NCBI GenBank assembly: GCA_035606335.1
Contig: DATNFP010000135.1
Location: 1 to 38,169 of the forward strand
DNA: 38,169 nucleotides
From: DATNFP01 sp035606335
GTDB taxonomy: Bacteria; Bacteroidota; Bacteroidia; Chitinophagales; Chitinophagaceae
Direction of reading: 5' to 3'
Made by a program: the position numbers and the translations under genes. Within the stretch, counting starts at the first letter, position 1. The number at the start of each line of letters is the position of its first letter. Under the pieces are notes generated by a model. It saw only the letters and a program-made list of their open reading frames with translations. It did no database searches and was not told where the DNA came from. This document shows positions 14,610 to 24,077 of the stretch, piece by piece.

Positions 14610-15869
14610 TTAACCTTCAAATTTTTTGAAAATAACGGATGCATTGTGCCCACCAAATCCAAACGTATTACTCAAAGCTGCACGTACCTTACGTTGCTGT
14701 GCCTTAATAAACGTAAAGTTTAAACGTGGATCGAATGCGGGATCATCGGTAAAATGGTTGATAGTAGGAGGAATAATATCGTTTACAACCGCAAGTATAC
14801 TTGCGATAGCCTCAATACCACCAGCAGCACCTAATAGGTGACCTGTCATTGATTTCGTAGCGCTTATATTAACGTTATACGCATGTTCGCCAAATACCCG
14901 CTCAATTGCTGTTATCTCGCTGATATCACCTAAAGGAGTAGAGGTGCCATGCACATTAATATAATCAATATCTTCAGGGGCCATACCCGCATCGTCGAGG
15001 GCATTTTTCATAACATTAAAAGCACCCAGACCTTCGGGGTGAGGAGCAGTAAGATGGTGTGCATCTGCACTCATGCCACCTCCGGCTACTTCAGCAATGA
15101 TATTTGCTCCACGGGCTTTAGCATATTCCAGCTCTTCCAATATAATAGCACCAGCACCTTCACCCATTACAAAACCATCGCGATCCAGATCGAATGGACG
15201 GCTGGCAGTTTTGGGATCATCATTGCGTTCAGAAAGTGCTTTCATAGCATTGAACCCGCCAATACCTGCTTCTGTAATTACAGCTTCGGAACCACCACAA
15301 ATAATGGCATTGGCCTTGCTGAGGCGTATGTAGGTCAGCGCATCTATTATGGAATTGGTAGATGAAGCACAAGCGCTTACAGTGGCAAAATTGGGGCCGC
15401 GAAATCCATACCTCATAGATATATGACCGGATGCAATATCCAAAATCATTTTAGGTATGAAGAAGGGGTTGAAGCGGGGAGTGCCGTCTCCGGCAAAGTA
15501 ATTCTTCATTTCTTCGATGAAGGTAATCATCCCACCTATGCCGGAAGCCCAAATAACACCTACACGGTCCTTATCGGGGTTTGACTCCAGCAATCGTGAA
15601 TGTTTTACAGCTTCATCGGCTGCGGCAAGTGCTAACTGAGAGAAACGATCTAATTTGCGAGCTTCCTTACGCTCGAAGTAATTTTCAGGATTGTAACCTT
15701 TAAGTTCACACGCGAAACGAGTTTTAAACTTTTCCGCATCAAATTGTTTAATGAAATCGGCACCCGAAACCCCATTAATCAATCCTTCCCAATAATCAGG
15801 TACGGTGTTGCCTAATGGCGTCAGGGCACCGATACCGGTAACGACAACGCGTTTTAGCGGTAAATTCAT
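14610..15869 (-). CDS. fabF: 3-oxoacyl-[acyl-carrier-protein] synthase II
   Basis: A 419-aa condensing enzyme (KAS II) of fatty-acid elongation. It joins malonyl-ACP to the growing acyl chain with loss of CO2. The active-site triad is visible: C167 in VSACASS, H307 in VNVHGTSTPLGD-type context and H344 in KSMTGHLLGAAGG, with the conserved K339. MNLPLKRVVVTGIGALTPLG is the canonical start. It lies 33 bp downstream of acpP and directly upstream of rnc on the same strand. Confidence 0.97.
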   Translation of the reverse strand: MNLPLKRVVVTGIGALTPLGNTVPDYWEGLINGVSGADFIKQFDAEKFKTRFACELKGYNPENYFERKEARKLDRFSQLALAAADEAVKHSRLLESNPDKDRVGVIWASGIGGMITFIEEMKNYFAGDGTPRFNPFFIPKMILDIASGHISMRYGFRGPNFATVSACASSTNSIIDALTYIRLSKANAIICGGSEAVITEAGIGGFNAMKALSERNDDPKTASRPFDLDRDGFVMGEGAGAIILEELEYAKARGANIIAEVAGGGMSADAHHLTAPHPEGLGAFNVMKNALDDAGMAPEDIDYINVHGTSTPLGDISEITAIERVFGEHAYNVNISATKSMTGHLLGAAGGIEAIASILAVVNDIIPPTINHFTDDPAFDPRLNFTFIKAQQRKVRAALSNTFGFGGHNASVIFKKFEG

Positions 15870-15902
15870 TGAAACAATTTCTGTTACAGTGTAGTTTGAT
15901 AA

Positions 15903-16139
15903 TTACTTTACGTGTTCTTCAAGGTAGGCTACAGCCTGACCTACAGTTGTAATAGTTTCAGCTTGCTCATCGGGGATTGATATATTGAATTCTTTCTCGA
16001 ATTCCATTATCAGTTCAACTGTATCAAGTGAATCGGCACCGAGGTCATTAGTAAAGCTCGCTTCGGAGGTTACTTCTGATTCGTCAACACCCAGTTTGTC
16101 CACGATGATTTTCTTAACTCGATTTGCAATTTCAGACAT
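15903..16139 (-). CDS. acpP: Acyl carrier protein
   Basis: A 78-aa acidic ACP. The phosphopantetheine attachment serine is S37 in GADSLDTVELIMEFE. Length and helix pattern are standard for the fatty-acid synthase carrier. First gene of the acpP-fabF-rnc group; a candidate -7 element lies about 30 bp upstream of the ATG. Confidence 0.97.
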   Translation of the reverse strand: MSEIANRVKKIIVDKLGVDESEVTSEASFTNDLGADSLDTVELIMEFEKEFNISIPDEQAETITTVGQAVAYLEEHVK

Positions 16140-16167
16140 GGTTAATGCAATTTAATTTTTTATGGTG

Positions 16168-16175
16168 CAAAAATA
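16168..16175 (-). promoter_or_regulatory. Candidate acpP promoter -7 element
   Basis: The minus strand reads TATTTTTG followed by CACC, matching TAnnTTTG, in the 108-bp gap between lolD and acpP. It predicts a leader of about 20-25 nt. The same TATTTTTGCACC string occurs upstream of mnmE. No well-spaced TTG at -33 was found. Confidence 0.4.
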
Positions 16176-16247
16176 TACTTTTTGGCAAAATGAAAAAGAG
16201 TATTTTATTTTAAAGGTATTTGCTACAGCTATCAGAAAGATATAACA

Positions 16248-16925
16248 TTAATTATGAATGTTATTGATTTTTTCTTCGACAATCCTGCCATCTGTCATAA
16301 CAAGTGTCCTATCCGTCATCCCTGCTAAAATTTCATTATGCGTAATCATTACAAAAGTCTGGTCGAATTTATTGCGTAACTCAAGGAAAAGCTCATGGAT
16401 GGCATGTGCATTTGCACTATCAAGGTTGCCGGTAGGCTCGTCTGCCATTACTATAGAAGGATTGTTAATCAAGGCCCTGGCTATTGCAACGCGTTGCTGC
16501 TCACCACCTGACAATTCGGAAGGCTTGTTATCAAGACGACTGCCCAACCCAACAATATTTAACATTTCTGCAGCCTTCTTCAGCCCTTCTTTCCTGCCCT
16601 GGCCATTTATCCATATTGGCACTGCAACATTCTCCACAGCGCTAAATTCGGGCAATAAATGGTGGAACTGGAAAACAAAGCCGATATGACGATTGCGGAA
16701 TTTTGCCTGTTTTTTGCCGGGAAGCTTTAAGATATCCACATCATTTATAAAAACGCTGCCGCTATCGGGTTTGTCCAAAGCGCCCATAAGATGCAATAAA
16801 GTGCTTTTGCCTGCACCACTGGGGCCAACTATAGATACTATTTCTCCTTTTGAAACGTTTAATGATACACCATTAACAACAGTGAAGGTGGAATACTTTT
16901 TGAATAGATCTTTGGCAGAAAGCAT
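16248..16925 (-). CDS. lolD: ABC transporter ATP-binding protein, LolD family
   Basis: A 225-aa ATPase from the ATG at 16925 (a TTG at 16943 would add six residues and is less likely). Walker A GPSGAGKST is at 34-42, the Q-loop is FVFQFHHLLPEF, the signature is LSGGEQQRVAIARAL, Walker B is IVMADEP and the switch His is in MITHN. The family covers LolD lipoprotein release from the inner membrane and MacB-type exporters. The absence of an adjacent permease leaves the partner open, although stand-alone lolD genes are common in Bacteroidota. Family-level call is sure; the exact substrate is inferred. Confidence 0.82.
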   Translation of the reverse strand: MLSAKDLFKKYSTFTVVNGVSLNVSKGEIVSIVGPSGAGKSTLLHLMGALDKPDSGSVFINDVDILKLPGKKQAKFRNRHIGFVFQFHHLLPEFSAVENVAVPIWINGQGRKEGLKKAAEMLNIVGLGSRLDNKPSELSGGEQQRVAIARALINNPSIVMADEPTGNLDSANAHAIHELFLELRNKFDQTFVMITHNEILAGMTDRTLVMTDGRIVEEKINNIHN

Positions 16926-17031
16926 ATTGTAAAAATGCTGCAAATTGCGAGATTAGCAGTTAATAAAAGTTGTAAAAATATTTGATAATAGTGTTAAATT
17001 TTAAAACAACCCTAAGGTAATACTAATAAAA

Positions 17032-17062
17032 TTTGTATTTCTTGATTGAAACCTTACATTTG
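17032..17062 (+). promoter_or_regulatory. Bacteroidota-type promoter for the small acidic protein
   Basis: TTTG at 17032-17035 and TACATTTG at 17055-17062 are separated by 19 bp, an excellent match to the Bacteroidota consensus (TTTG, N19-21, TAnnTTTG). It predicts transcription starting near 17069 and a leader of about 25 nt. This is the clearest promoter in the window. Confidence 0.75.
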
Positions 17063-17095
17063 CGAAATTAAAGTTAAAATAATTAAATTAGTAAT

Positions 17096-17317
17096 ATGTT
17101 TTGGACATTAGAGTTAGCCTCACATCTTGAAGACGCACCCTGGCCCGCGACAAAGGACGAACTAATAGATTATGCTATCCGTTCGGGTGCTCCACTTGAA
17201 GTTGTTGAAAATCTGCAGGAACTGGATGACGAGGGTGAAATATACGAGGGGATAGAGGACATCTGGCCAGACTACCCAACACAAGAAGACTTCTTCTTTA
17301 ATGAGGATGAATATTAA
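17096..17317 (+). CDS. Small acidic DUF2795-like protein
   Basis: A 73-aa strongly acidic protein. It begins MFWTLELASHLEDAPWPATK and continues with a predicted helical pair (DELIDYAIRSGAPLEVVENL) and an acidic tail ending EDFFFNEDEY. I recognise it as a short conserved Bacteroidota protein of the DUF2795 kind, with no known function. The WPATKDELIDYA stretch resembles a small helical DNA- or protein-binding fold. It is monocistronic: a strong promoter lies upstream and a textbook intrinsic terminator follows the stop by 20 bp, which suggests steady high expression. Confidence 0.75.
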   Translation: MFWTLELASHLEDAPWPATKDELIDYAIRSGAPLEVVENLQELDDEGEIYEGIEDIWPDYPTQEDFFFNEDEY

Positions 17318-17334
17318 ACACTAAAAGATAAATT

Positions 17335-17361
17335 AAATCCTCCTTCTTCAGGAGGATTTTT
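17335..17361 (+). terminator. Intrinsic terminator after the DUF2795-like gene
   Basis: A perfect 10-bp stem, AAATCCTCCT at 17335-17344 with AGGAGGATTT at 17350-17359, closes a TCTTC loop and runs into a T-stretch (TTTTTCCTTT). It ends the rightward small gene; it is only weakly suited to the converging phzF-like gene. Confidence 0.88.
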
Positions 17362-17389
17362 CCTTTATAAGAGAGCAAAGTATCGAACC

Positions 17390-18178
17390 CTAAGAACTGA
17401 TCTCTATATTACCTACAAGATAGAGAACGGCATTCCCACTGATCTCTACCCTTTCGCCGAGGTATTTACATTTTAGATAGCCTATGCGTGGCGAAAGCTG
17501 AATAGCAGTTAATTCATTTTTGCCCAGCTTTTGTGCCCAATATGGAGTAAGAGTAGTATGTGCAGAACCTGTAACCGGATCTTCATTGATACCAGATTGC
17601 GGGGCAAAGAAGCGTGATACAAAATCAATCTTTTCACCTTTAGCAGTGATAATGATACCGCGGCATGGCAATTTCTCAATGGATTGAAAATCAGGCTTCA
17701 TGTTTTTTATCTGTGCCTCATTTTCGAATACCAACATAAAATCGGTTTTGCCTTTATAAGCTTCTACCGGTTTGACATTAAAGCCTTTTGTTAATTCAGG
17801 GGATAAGTCTACATGATTGTAAACATCTGTAGGGAAGTTCATAGTGAACAAATCATACTGCTTTCGCACATTCAGTATACCGCTTCGGGAGACAAAATTT
17901 ATTTCACTATCGCTATAATTTTCATAATTAAAAATGACAAAAGCTGTTGCTAATGTGGCATGTCCACAGAGATCAACCTCTGTTGCAGGAGTGAACCACC
18001 TGATCCTGAAGCCATTGCCTTCCTTTACATAAAATGCGGTTTCAGCCAGATTGTTCTCCATAGCAATCTTTTGCATTGTACTATCGTCCAGCCATTTGCT
18101 TAAGGGACAAACAGCTGCGGGATTGCCTGAAAAAACTTTATTGGCAAAAGCATCTACCTGATAAATTTTTATTTGCAT
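17390..18178 (-). CDS. PhzF-family isomerase/epimerase
   Basis: A 262-aa protein of the diaminopimelate-epimerase-like fold. FSGNPAAVCPL at 16-26, the catalytic E46 in NNLAETAF, DLCGHATLATAF near 70 and GINEDPVTGSAH near 200 are all present. The family includes PhzF of phenazine synthesis and many enzymes of unknown substrate; no phenazine genes occur here, so the substrate stays open. It has its own promoter candidate and is not part of the efflux operon, although it follows tolC on the same strand. Confidence 0.88.
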   Translation of the reverse strand: MQIKIYQVDAFANKVFSGNPAAVCPLSKWLDDSTMQKIAMENNLAETAFYVKEGNGFRIRWFTPATEVDLCGHATLATAFVIFNYENYSDSEINFVSRSGILNVRKQYDLFTMNFPTDVYNHVDLSPELTKGFNVKPVEAYKGKTDFMLVFENEAQIKNMKPDFQSIEKLPCRGIIITAKGEKIDFVSRFFAPQSGINEDPVTGSAHTTLTPYWAQKLGKNELTAIQLSPRIGYLKCKYLGERVEISGNAVLYLVGNIEISS

Positions 18179-18196
18179 TTATAATAGGATCAGATA

Positions 18197-18226
18197 TAAA
18201 TGTACCTATTAATCCACTAAAACCAA
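18197..18226 (-). promoter_or_regulatory. Promoter for the PhzF-family gene
   Basis: On the minus strand, TTG (18226-18224), 19 bp, then TACATTTA (18204-18197). This is one mismatch from TAnnTTTG with ideal spacing, 19 bases before the ATG. Confidence 0.55.
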
Positions 18227-18230
18227 CTCA

Positions 18231-19598
18231 TTAATATGTGCCTACTGCGTAGTCCAGCACCTTCTTTTGCAGCATCATATTGATAGATGCCTGTACCTGG
18301 TTTTGCTGCGCCTGTAATAATACCTGCTGTGCATTTGTTTCGGTAATAAAATCAGTAACACCTTCTTTGTACTGTGCATTTACAGCGTCATATGCCATTT
18401 GCGCTGCAACCAGACCTTTACCCACGGTTTCCATTTGCTGCACAGCGTTTATGTAATCATTATGAGCCTGCTTCACATCGGTTTCTACGCTGATCTTTGT
18501 ATCCTGCAGATCGATCCTGGCATTATCGGCGTATATCTTAGCAGCCTGCACATTTGACCTTGTAATGTTCTTATCGAATATGTTCCAAACAGCATTGATG
18601 CCTACAAGACCATAGGTATAATTGCCCAGCTGATATGGAATGCTTTGCTGAGTAACTGGCATCTCGTTCGCTCCATTTACATTTAATGTATTAAAGTAAG
18701 CACCATTATTATATACGCCAGCAGCAAAACTTACCTTAGGCAAATAGCCACTTCTAAACTTTTTTATATTCCAATCGGCCATATTGGTATTCAACTCAGA
18801 AGATTGCAAATCGACACGGTCTTTTAATGCCTCCTGAACCAAGACATCTTTATTAGCATAGTGCGCGGCATCTTCGTTGTCGTCGATATGAGTATCGGCG
18901 ATAGTATAGTTTTCAGACGAATCTATACGCAGCTTTTGAAACAATAATATTTTATCGTTCCGCAAACGGCTTTCTGCATTTATCAGCGTCAACTTATCAT
19001 TACTTGTCTGTGCCTGCTGCTGATATAGGTCTGTTTTAGGTTTTCTGCCAACTGCATTCAGCATGGTAAGCTGATCTTCCCGCTTCATGGATGTTGCGAG
19101 ATTACTGCTATCGAGGTTTACTAATTTCTGATCTAATATTACCTGTAAATAAGACTGAGTAATATCTAAAGAGATCTGCTGCTTTGCACGATCTAAAGTG
19201 AGATCAGATATCTGCTTGTTCAGCTTAGCAGCTTTCCAGTTTGAATAATTATAATATCCATTGAAGATGTTGATGCTGCTTGTCAACTGATAATTGAACG
19301 CGCTACGATCCTGATTTACAACTTCGGGGCCTACAGACGAGTAAAAATTATTTCCCCTGTCGTAATTATATCCTGCACCCGCAGAAAGATCAGGAAGGAA
19401 TTGACCATACGCAGCTAATACCTGTGTACCTGCGAGCGCTATGTTGTTATTTCCCTTTAACACTGCTGTAGATTTTTCGAGCGCTATATTGATACAATCC
19501 TGCAAACTTAACGTAGTAGTGTTTGAAGTCTGTGCATTGCTATAGCGAGCGCCAAACAATAAGCCTATGAATAAATAAACAGCTATTAGTTTTTTCAT
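18231..19598 (-). CDS. TolC-family outer membrane efflux protein
   Basis: A 455-aa outer-membrane factor. A signal peptide occupies residues 1-22 (KKLIAVYLFIGLLFG core, cleavage near SNAQ). Two long alpha-helical repeats follow, rich in Gln, Ala and Asn. Typical OEP stretches are LSLQDCINIALEKS at the start and AYDAVNAQYKEGVTDFITETNAQ near the end. It forms the trimeric outer-membrane channel for the RND pump encoded upstream. It is the last gene of the tetR-RND-MFP-tolC operon, 13 bp after the MFP gene. Confidence 0.92.
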   Translation of the reverse strand: MKKLIAVYLFIGLLFGARYSNAQTSNTTTLSLQDCINIALEKSTAVLKGNNNIALAGTQVLAAYGQFLPDLSAGAGYNYDRGNNFYSSVGPEVVNQDRSAFNYQLTSSINIFNGYYNYSNWKAAKLNKQISDLTLDRAKQQISLDITQSYLQVILDQKLVNLDSSNLATSMKREDQLTMLNAVGRKPKTDLYQQQAQTSNDKLTLINAESRLRNDKILLFQKLRIDSSENYTIADTHIDDNEDAAHYANKDVLVQEALKDRVDLQSSELNTNMADWNIKKFRSGYLPKVSFAAGVYNNGAYFNTLNVNGANEMPVTQQSIPYQLGNYTYGLVGINAVWNIFDKNITRSNVQAAKIYADNARIDLQDTKISVETDVKQAHNDYINAVQQMETVGKGLVAAQMAYDAVNAQYKEGVTDFITETNAQQVLLQAQQNQVQASINMMLQKKVLDYAVGTY

Positions 19599-19611
19599 TT
19601 TATCGATAATA

Positions 19612-20721
19612 TTATAATTGTACTCTTACTTTTTGACCATCAACAAGGCTGTTACTAATATTGACACCAATTAATTCTCCCGGCTGTATACCACTTGCTA
19701 TAGCGGCGTTGATGCCATCGTTATTACTAATCGTTACGGGCTTAAAATGTACTGTGCTATCTGCATCTATAACAGGAACAAAAGAATTTTTACCTCTGAT
19801 AACAACAGCAGTGGAAGGCACTGTGAGCTGTTTGCTACCAGATGTTTGCAGATGCACCTGAACATAACTACCGGGAATGATAATATCGTTCGCATCAGGA
19901 AGATCGAACTCTACAAGCATCATACGGGTTTTAGGATCCAGTTCACCAGCGATGCGTGTAACAGTGGTTTTGATCTTAACGTCAGCTCTTCCTGTCATTG
20001 TAACCGTAGCTGGGTAGCCGATGCTTAAATAGCTTGCTTCGCTTTGCGGTACATATATATAGATACGTATCTTATCGAGCTCCGACAACATAACAATAGG
20101 TAAAGCACTTGTTTGTGAATTTGTGGCATTCTGTACCAAGGCACCGGGATCGGCATAACGTGCTGTTATGGTTCCTGAGAAAGGAGCAACGATATTTTTA
20201 TATGCCATCTGCTCATGCAGGGATTGCACCTGCGCTTCGGCCATCTGCACTGCGGTTTCGCTTGCTTCTTCATCTTCTTTTGAGATATACTCTTTCTGCA
20301 CTAATGCCTGATCGCGTTTTAATATTTTCTTTTTGTTTTCCAGATCAGCTAATGCAGCTTTGTAAGCCTGATCCGTTTCAGGAGATACAATGGTGGCCAG
20401 CATCTGACCTTCTTTTACCTTATCACCCTTATCTACAAAAATCTTGTTCATGTAACCACTAGTCTTTGCATATAGGGTGACACTTTGGTAAGGTCTTGCT
20501 TCGCCTATATACACTTCACCATTTTCAGATGAAGAGGCTCCAGCTTTAATAGCCTTTACAACAGGGCCTTGCTCCAGTTCTTTAATACGTCTGTTGGTTT
20601 CATGTGCCAGGGATGTCTTCTGCCTGAAAACCATGAAGATCACGGATAAGGCAGTGACAGCCAATACCAGTCCTCCTCCAATCCAGATCCTTTTTGATTC
20701 GCCTGAGGTTTTGTTCGTCAT
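19612..20721 (-). CDS. RND efflux periplasmic adaptor (membrane fusion protein)
   Basis: A 369-aa adaptor with an N-terminal membrane anchor at about 12-32 and no lipobox Cys. A split lipoyl/biotinyl-like domain shows SGYMNKIFVDKGDKVKEGQ near 90-108 and IVAPFSGTITARYADPG near 177-193. A helical hairpin lies between the two halves, followed by beta-barrel and membrane-proximal domains. It links the inner-membrane RND pump to the TolC channel. It is 21 bp downstream of the RND gene and belongs to the same transcript. Confidence 0.93.
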   Translation of the reverse strand: MTNKTSGESKRIWIGGGLVLAVTALSVIFMVFRQKTSLAHETNRRIKELEQGPVVKAIKAGASSSENGEVYIGEARPYQSVTLYAKTSGYMNKIFVDKGDKVKEGQMLATIVSPETDQAYKAALADLENKKKILKRDQALVQKEYISKEDEEASETAVQMAEAQVQSLHEQMAYKNIVAPFSGTITARYADPGALVQNATNSQTSALPIVMLSELDKIRIYIYVPQSEASYLSIGYPATVTMTGRADVKIKTTVTRIAGELDPKTRMMLVEFDLPDANDIIIPGSYVQVHLQTSGSKQLTVPSTAVVIRGKNSFVPVIDADSTVHFKPVTISNNDGINAAIASGIQPGELIGVNISNSLVDGQKVRVQL

Positions 20722-20742
20722 AAAAATATTTGCTACTGTTTA

Positions 20743-23700
20743 TTAGTTAATTGTTGTTATTGTCTCGTTTGGTACTATTGGCAGCTTAATGCCGTGATGA
20801 TGATTTTCTTCACCGTGATTGTACCTGCTTGTTTCCAGAGCAAACTTCTCATCGAGCTTGTGGCGCTGAGGTTCCTGCTTTCGAAGTATGGAGTACACAA
20901 TAGGCACAATGAACAATGTGACAAATGTTGCTACGATCAAGCCACCCATTACAGCACGACCCAAAGGAGCATTTTGTTCACCACCAGCACCTGTGCCAAG
21001 AGACATCGGGATCATACCCAATATCATTGCAAGAGCTGTCATCAATACAGGCCTTAATCTTGTTTTACCTGCTTCCAACGCAGCACTGATGGCATCCAAA
21101 CCCTTAGTAACCCTTACCTCATTTGCGAAGCTCACCAACAAAATAGAGTTGGAAACCGCAATACCTACTGCCACAATAGACCCCATAAGTGAAACCACAT
21201 TGATAGTGGTACCTGTGATAGCCAGCATCCATAATATGCCGACAAAAGCACCGGGAACAGCAAAAAGGATGATAAACGGATCGAGCCAGGATTGGAACAA
21301 CACTACCATCAGGAAGTAAACAAGGATAACCGACAATATCAAACCGAGCCCTAATGTTTTGAATGTATTATTCATCACCTCCGGCTGGCCACGCATATAT
21401 ATGTGCATTCCTACCGGCAATTGTCCTAAAGAAGCAATCTTCTTTTCTATATCCCCAGCTACAGAGCCCATATCGCGGCCATCGGCATTTGCTGTAATAT
21501 CCATTACCCTTTGAACTGTATAATGATCTATTACATCGTACTGATCCTGCACATTTACAGTGGCCAGGTTACCTAATGTTTGTGCTTGTGCCATTGGCAG
21601 ATTGGCAGTAGTATTATCGCCACCCCCCTGCTGATTTGCAGAACTTGTAACCGGCGTATTTAAAATACTATTGACAGAATTGAGTTGTTCGAATGGAACC
21701 TTTACTGCGACAGTATAGTTTACGTTATTTTCAGGATTCAGGTAAAAGGATGGAGATATGGTAGAGTTGGAAGACAAAGCAACTAACATAGAGTTCGCAA
21801 CATCCTGCTGAGATAATCCTAATTCCTTTGCACGTTCCCTATCTACATTAAAATGAAGTGTCGGGTAATCCAATATCTGCTTGATGTTGACATCAGCAGC
21901 ACCGGGAATGGTTTTCATGGCATCACGAAGCTTCAGCGCGTATTTATAAGATGTATCATAATTGTTGTTCATTATCTGAACATCTATTGGAGCAGAAGTA
22001 CCGAAATTCAACACCTGGCTGACTATATCGGCAGACTGGAAATATGCAGTACAACCGGGGAAATTATCATTGAGATCTTTTCTTATTTGTCTTATATAAC
22101 CTTCGGTAGGCTTATGCCCGGGCTTTAACGAAATAAGTATATCCGCATCCATGCTACTCGTATTATCCGTTTGCACAAAGGCGAGGTTATAAAAAGTAGG
22201 CACACCGATCATATCGTTCACAGATTCCAGATCTGATTTCGGAATGATCTTTTGAATATGTGCTTCGGCTTTATCAACCAATCGCTCTGTCTCTTCTATA
22301 CGGGTACCAACGGGAGCACGGAAATGTATCTTCATCATTCCCGTATCCGTATTGGGAAAGAAATCGGTACCGATAACTTTTACCAGGAAAACAGAAATGG
22401 CAAGCACAGAAAATGCAATAATTAAAACAGCCTTACGATTGTGTAAAAAGGTATTCAGCACTCTGCCATATCTATCCCTGAACTTATCAAATCGCCTGTC
22501 GCGCTCTTTATTGAATTTGAAAGAGAAATTCTTAAAACGAGACCCATTAACAGGCGGTTCTGTACCATGATGCTCGCTTGCCATTAGCATTCTCGCCAAC
22601 ACGGGCACTAACGTACGAGATAAGATATAGGAAGCAAGCATTGATATGACTACCGACAATGCCATTGACTGGAACAAATATTTAGAAGGGCCTGTCAGCA
22701 ATACAACCGGGAAAAACACAATACAGATAGCAAGGGTAGCCATCAGGGCGGGTACTGCTATTTCCTGGGCACCATCGAGGATAGCAATAGTTAGCGGCTT
22801 ATTAAGATTTCGGTTTCGATGTATATTCTCCACCTCGACCGTGGCATCATCCACCAGCATCCCGATGGCAAGAGAAAGGCCACCGAGGGTCATGATATTG
22901 AGTGTATTACCTGTAAGATTTAATACGATGATAGCTACCAGGATTGCCAGCGGAATCGAGGTACAAACAATAACCATACTCCGCCAGCTACCCAGGAAAA
23001 ACATGATCATCAATGAAACCAGAAGGGCGCCAATAATTGCCTCGTGCAATACACTATCTATTGAGTTTTGAACGAATACAGATTGGTCGAAATCTACTTT
23101 AAGATCCAAACCTTTGGGAGCAGTTTCCTTAATGACGGGTATCATTTTACGGGCGGCTTCGACCACCATTAATGTAGAGGCGTTTGATTTTTTAAGAATG
23201 GAGAGATAAGCAGCTCTTTTTCTATCCATACGCACGACGTTGACCTGATCGGCAAATGCGTCTGAAACCTTTGCCACATCACCTAACCTTATGATCTGGC
23301 CGTTCACTGATTTTACAGGAATATCATTAAAGTCTTTTACCACATCAGGACTTGAGTTGAGTGTAACGCTATATTCGCGTGAACCGATGCGGGCTGTACC
23401 TGCAGGAATAATAAGGTTGGATGATTCCAATGCAGTTAGTAAGTCTGTAGGGGATAAGCCTTTTGCCTGCATAGCCTTAGGGTCGGCATCCACTACAATT
23501 TCACGGTTCTTACCACCAAATGGAGCAGGAGTAGCAAGGCCCGGAATGGTGAAAAGGCGTACACGAATAAAGTTTAGTGCATAGTCGTATATTTTGTCCT
23601 CGCCCAACGTTTTGCTCGACATGGTAATCTGAGCCACGGGTACGTTGGTAGCATTAAACTGAAGGATAATTGGAGGAGGCATACCCTGAGGCATGAAGTG

Positions 23701-24051
23701 TAACGTTGTGTTTGCAGTAGCAGACATTTGCGCAATAGCAGCGCCAATATCTGTACCCTTCTCAAAATATACCCTCAGCAGCCCAATACCAGGCTGAGAT
23801 TGAGATTCGATACGTTCTACACCATTGACAGTAGAAGATATGCCGCGTTCAGATAGCAGAACTACCCTCTTTTCCATTTCAGCAGCGGAAAGACCAGGAT
23901 ATGACCAAACCATGGACACTACCGGGATATCGATAGTAGGAAATATATCTACCAGCATGGACTTGATGGCGAGGATGCCCATGATAAGGATAAGGAATGC
24001 CATAACCCCCACTGTATAAGGCCTTTTAAGAGCTAACCGAACAATCCACAT
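20743..24051 (-). CDS. RND-family efflux transporter, inner-membrane permease
   Basis: A 1102-aa proton-driven pump of the AcrB/MexB type. It has 12 expected TM helices in two repeats, each with a large periplasmic loop. TM4 carries GLSLAIGMLVDDATVEVENI with the proton-relay pair D401-D402. The second half begins at about 540 with VIGTDFFPNTDTGMM. The tail after ~1060 is His-rich and longer than usual (NHGEENHHHG), but it is the length and composition that are odd, not a domain. The exported compound cannot be read from sequence; absence of the heavy-metal (CusA) signature favours organic substrates. Gene order and an adjacent tetR indicate inducible drug or metabolite efflux. Confidence 0.93.
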   Translation of the reverse strand: MWIVRLALKRPYTVGVMAFLILIMGILAIKSMLVDIFPTIDIPVVSMVWSYPGLSAAEMEKRVVLLSERGISSTVNGVERIESQSQPGIGLLRVYFEKGTDIGAAIAQMSATANTTLHFMPQGMPPPIILQFNATNVPVAQITMSSKTLGEDKIYDYALNFIRVRLFTIPGLATPAPFGGKNREIVVDADPKAMQAKGLSPTDLLTALESSNLIIPAGTARIGSREYSVTLNSSPDVVKDFNDIPVKSVNGQIIRLGDVAKVSDAFADQVNVVRMDRKRAAYLSILKKSNASTLMVVEAARKMIPVIKETAPKGLDLKVDFDQSVFVQNSIDSVLHEAIIGALLVSLMIMFFLGSWRSMVIVCTSIPLAILVAIIVLNLTGNTLNIMTLGGLSLAIGMLVDDATVEVENIHRNRNLNKPLTIAILDGAQEIAVPALMATLAICIVFFPVVLLTGPSKYLFQSMALSVVISMLASYILSRTLVPVLARMLMASEHHGTEPPVNGSRFKNFSFKFNKERDRRFDKFRDRYGRVLNTFLHNRKAVLIIAFSVLAISVFLVKVIGTDFFPNTDTGMMKIHFRAPVGTRIEETERLVDKAEAHIQKIIPKSDLESVNDMIGVPTFYNLAFVQTDNTSSMDADILISLKPGHKPTEGYIRQIRKDLNDNFPGCTAYFQSADIVSQVLNFGTSAPIDVQIMNNNYDTSYKYALKLRDAMKTIPGAADVNIKQILDYPTLHFNVDRERAKELGLSQQDVANSMLVALSSNSTISPSFYLNPENNVNYTVAVKVPFEQLNSVNSILNTPVTSSANQQGGGDNTTANLPMAQAQTLGNLATVNVQDQYDVIDHYTVQRVMDITANADGRDMGSVAGDIEKKIASLGQLPVGMHIYMRGQPEVMNNTFKTLGLGLILSVILVYFLMVVLFQSWLDPFIILFAVPGAFVGILWMLAITGTTINVVSLMGSIVAVGIAVSNSILLVSFANEVRVTKGLDAISAALEAGKTRLRPVLMTALAMILGMIPMSLGTGAGGEQNAPLGRAVMGGLIVATFVTLFIVPIVYSILRKQEPQRHKLDEKFALETSRYNHGEENHHHGIKLPIVPNETITTIN

Positions 24052-24077
24052 AAAATATTATAATAAAAGATGAGTTA

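Noticed and set aside
14949..15365. Rightward 138-aa ORF antisense to fabF
   Set aside because: It covers the fabF catalytic region in reverse and shows no domain features.
17390..18178. PhzF as evidence for phenazine synthesis
   Set aside because: No other phz genes in the window; the family is broad and mostly of unknown substrate.
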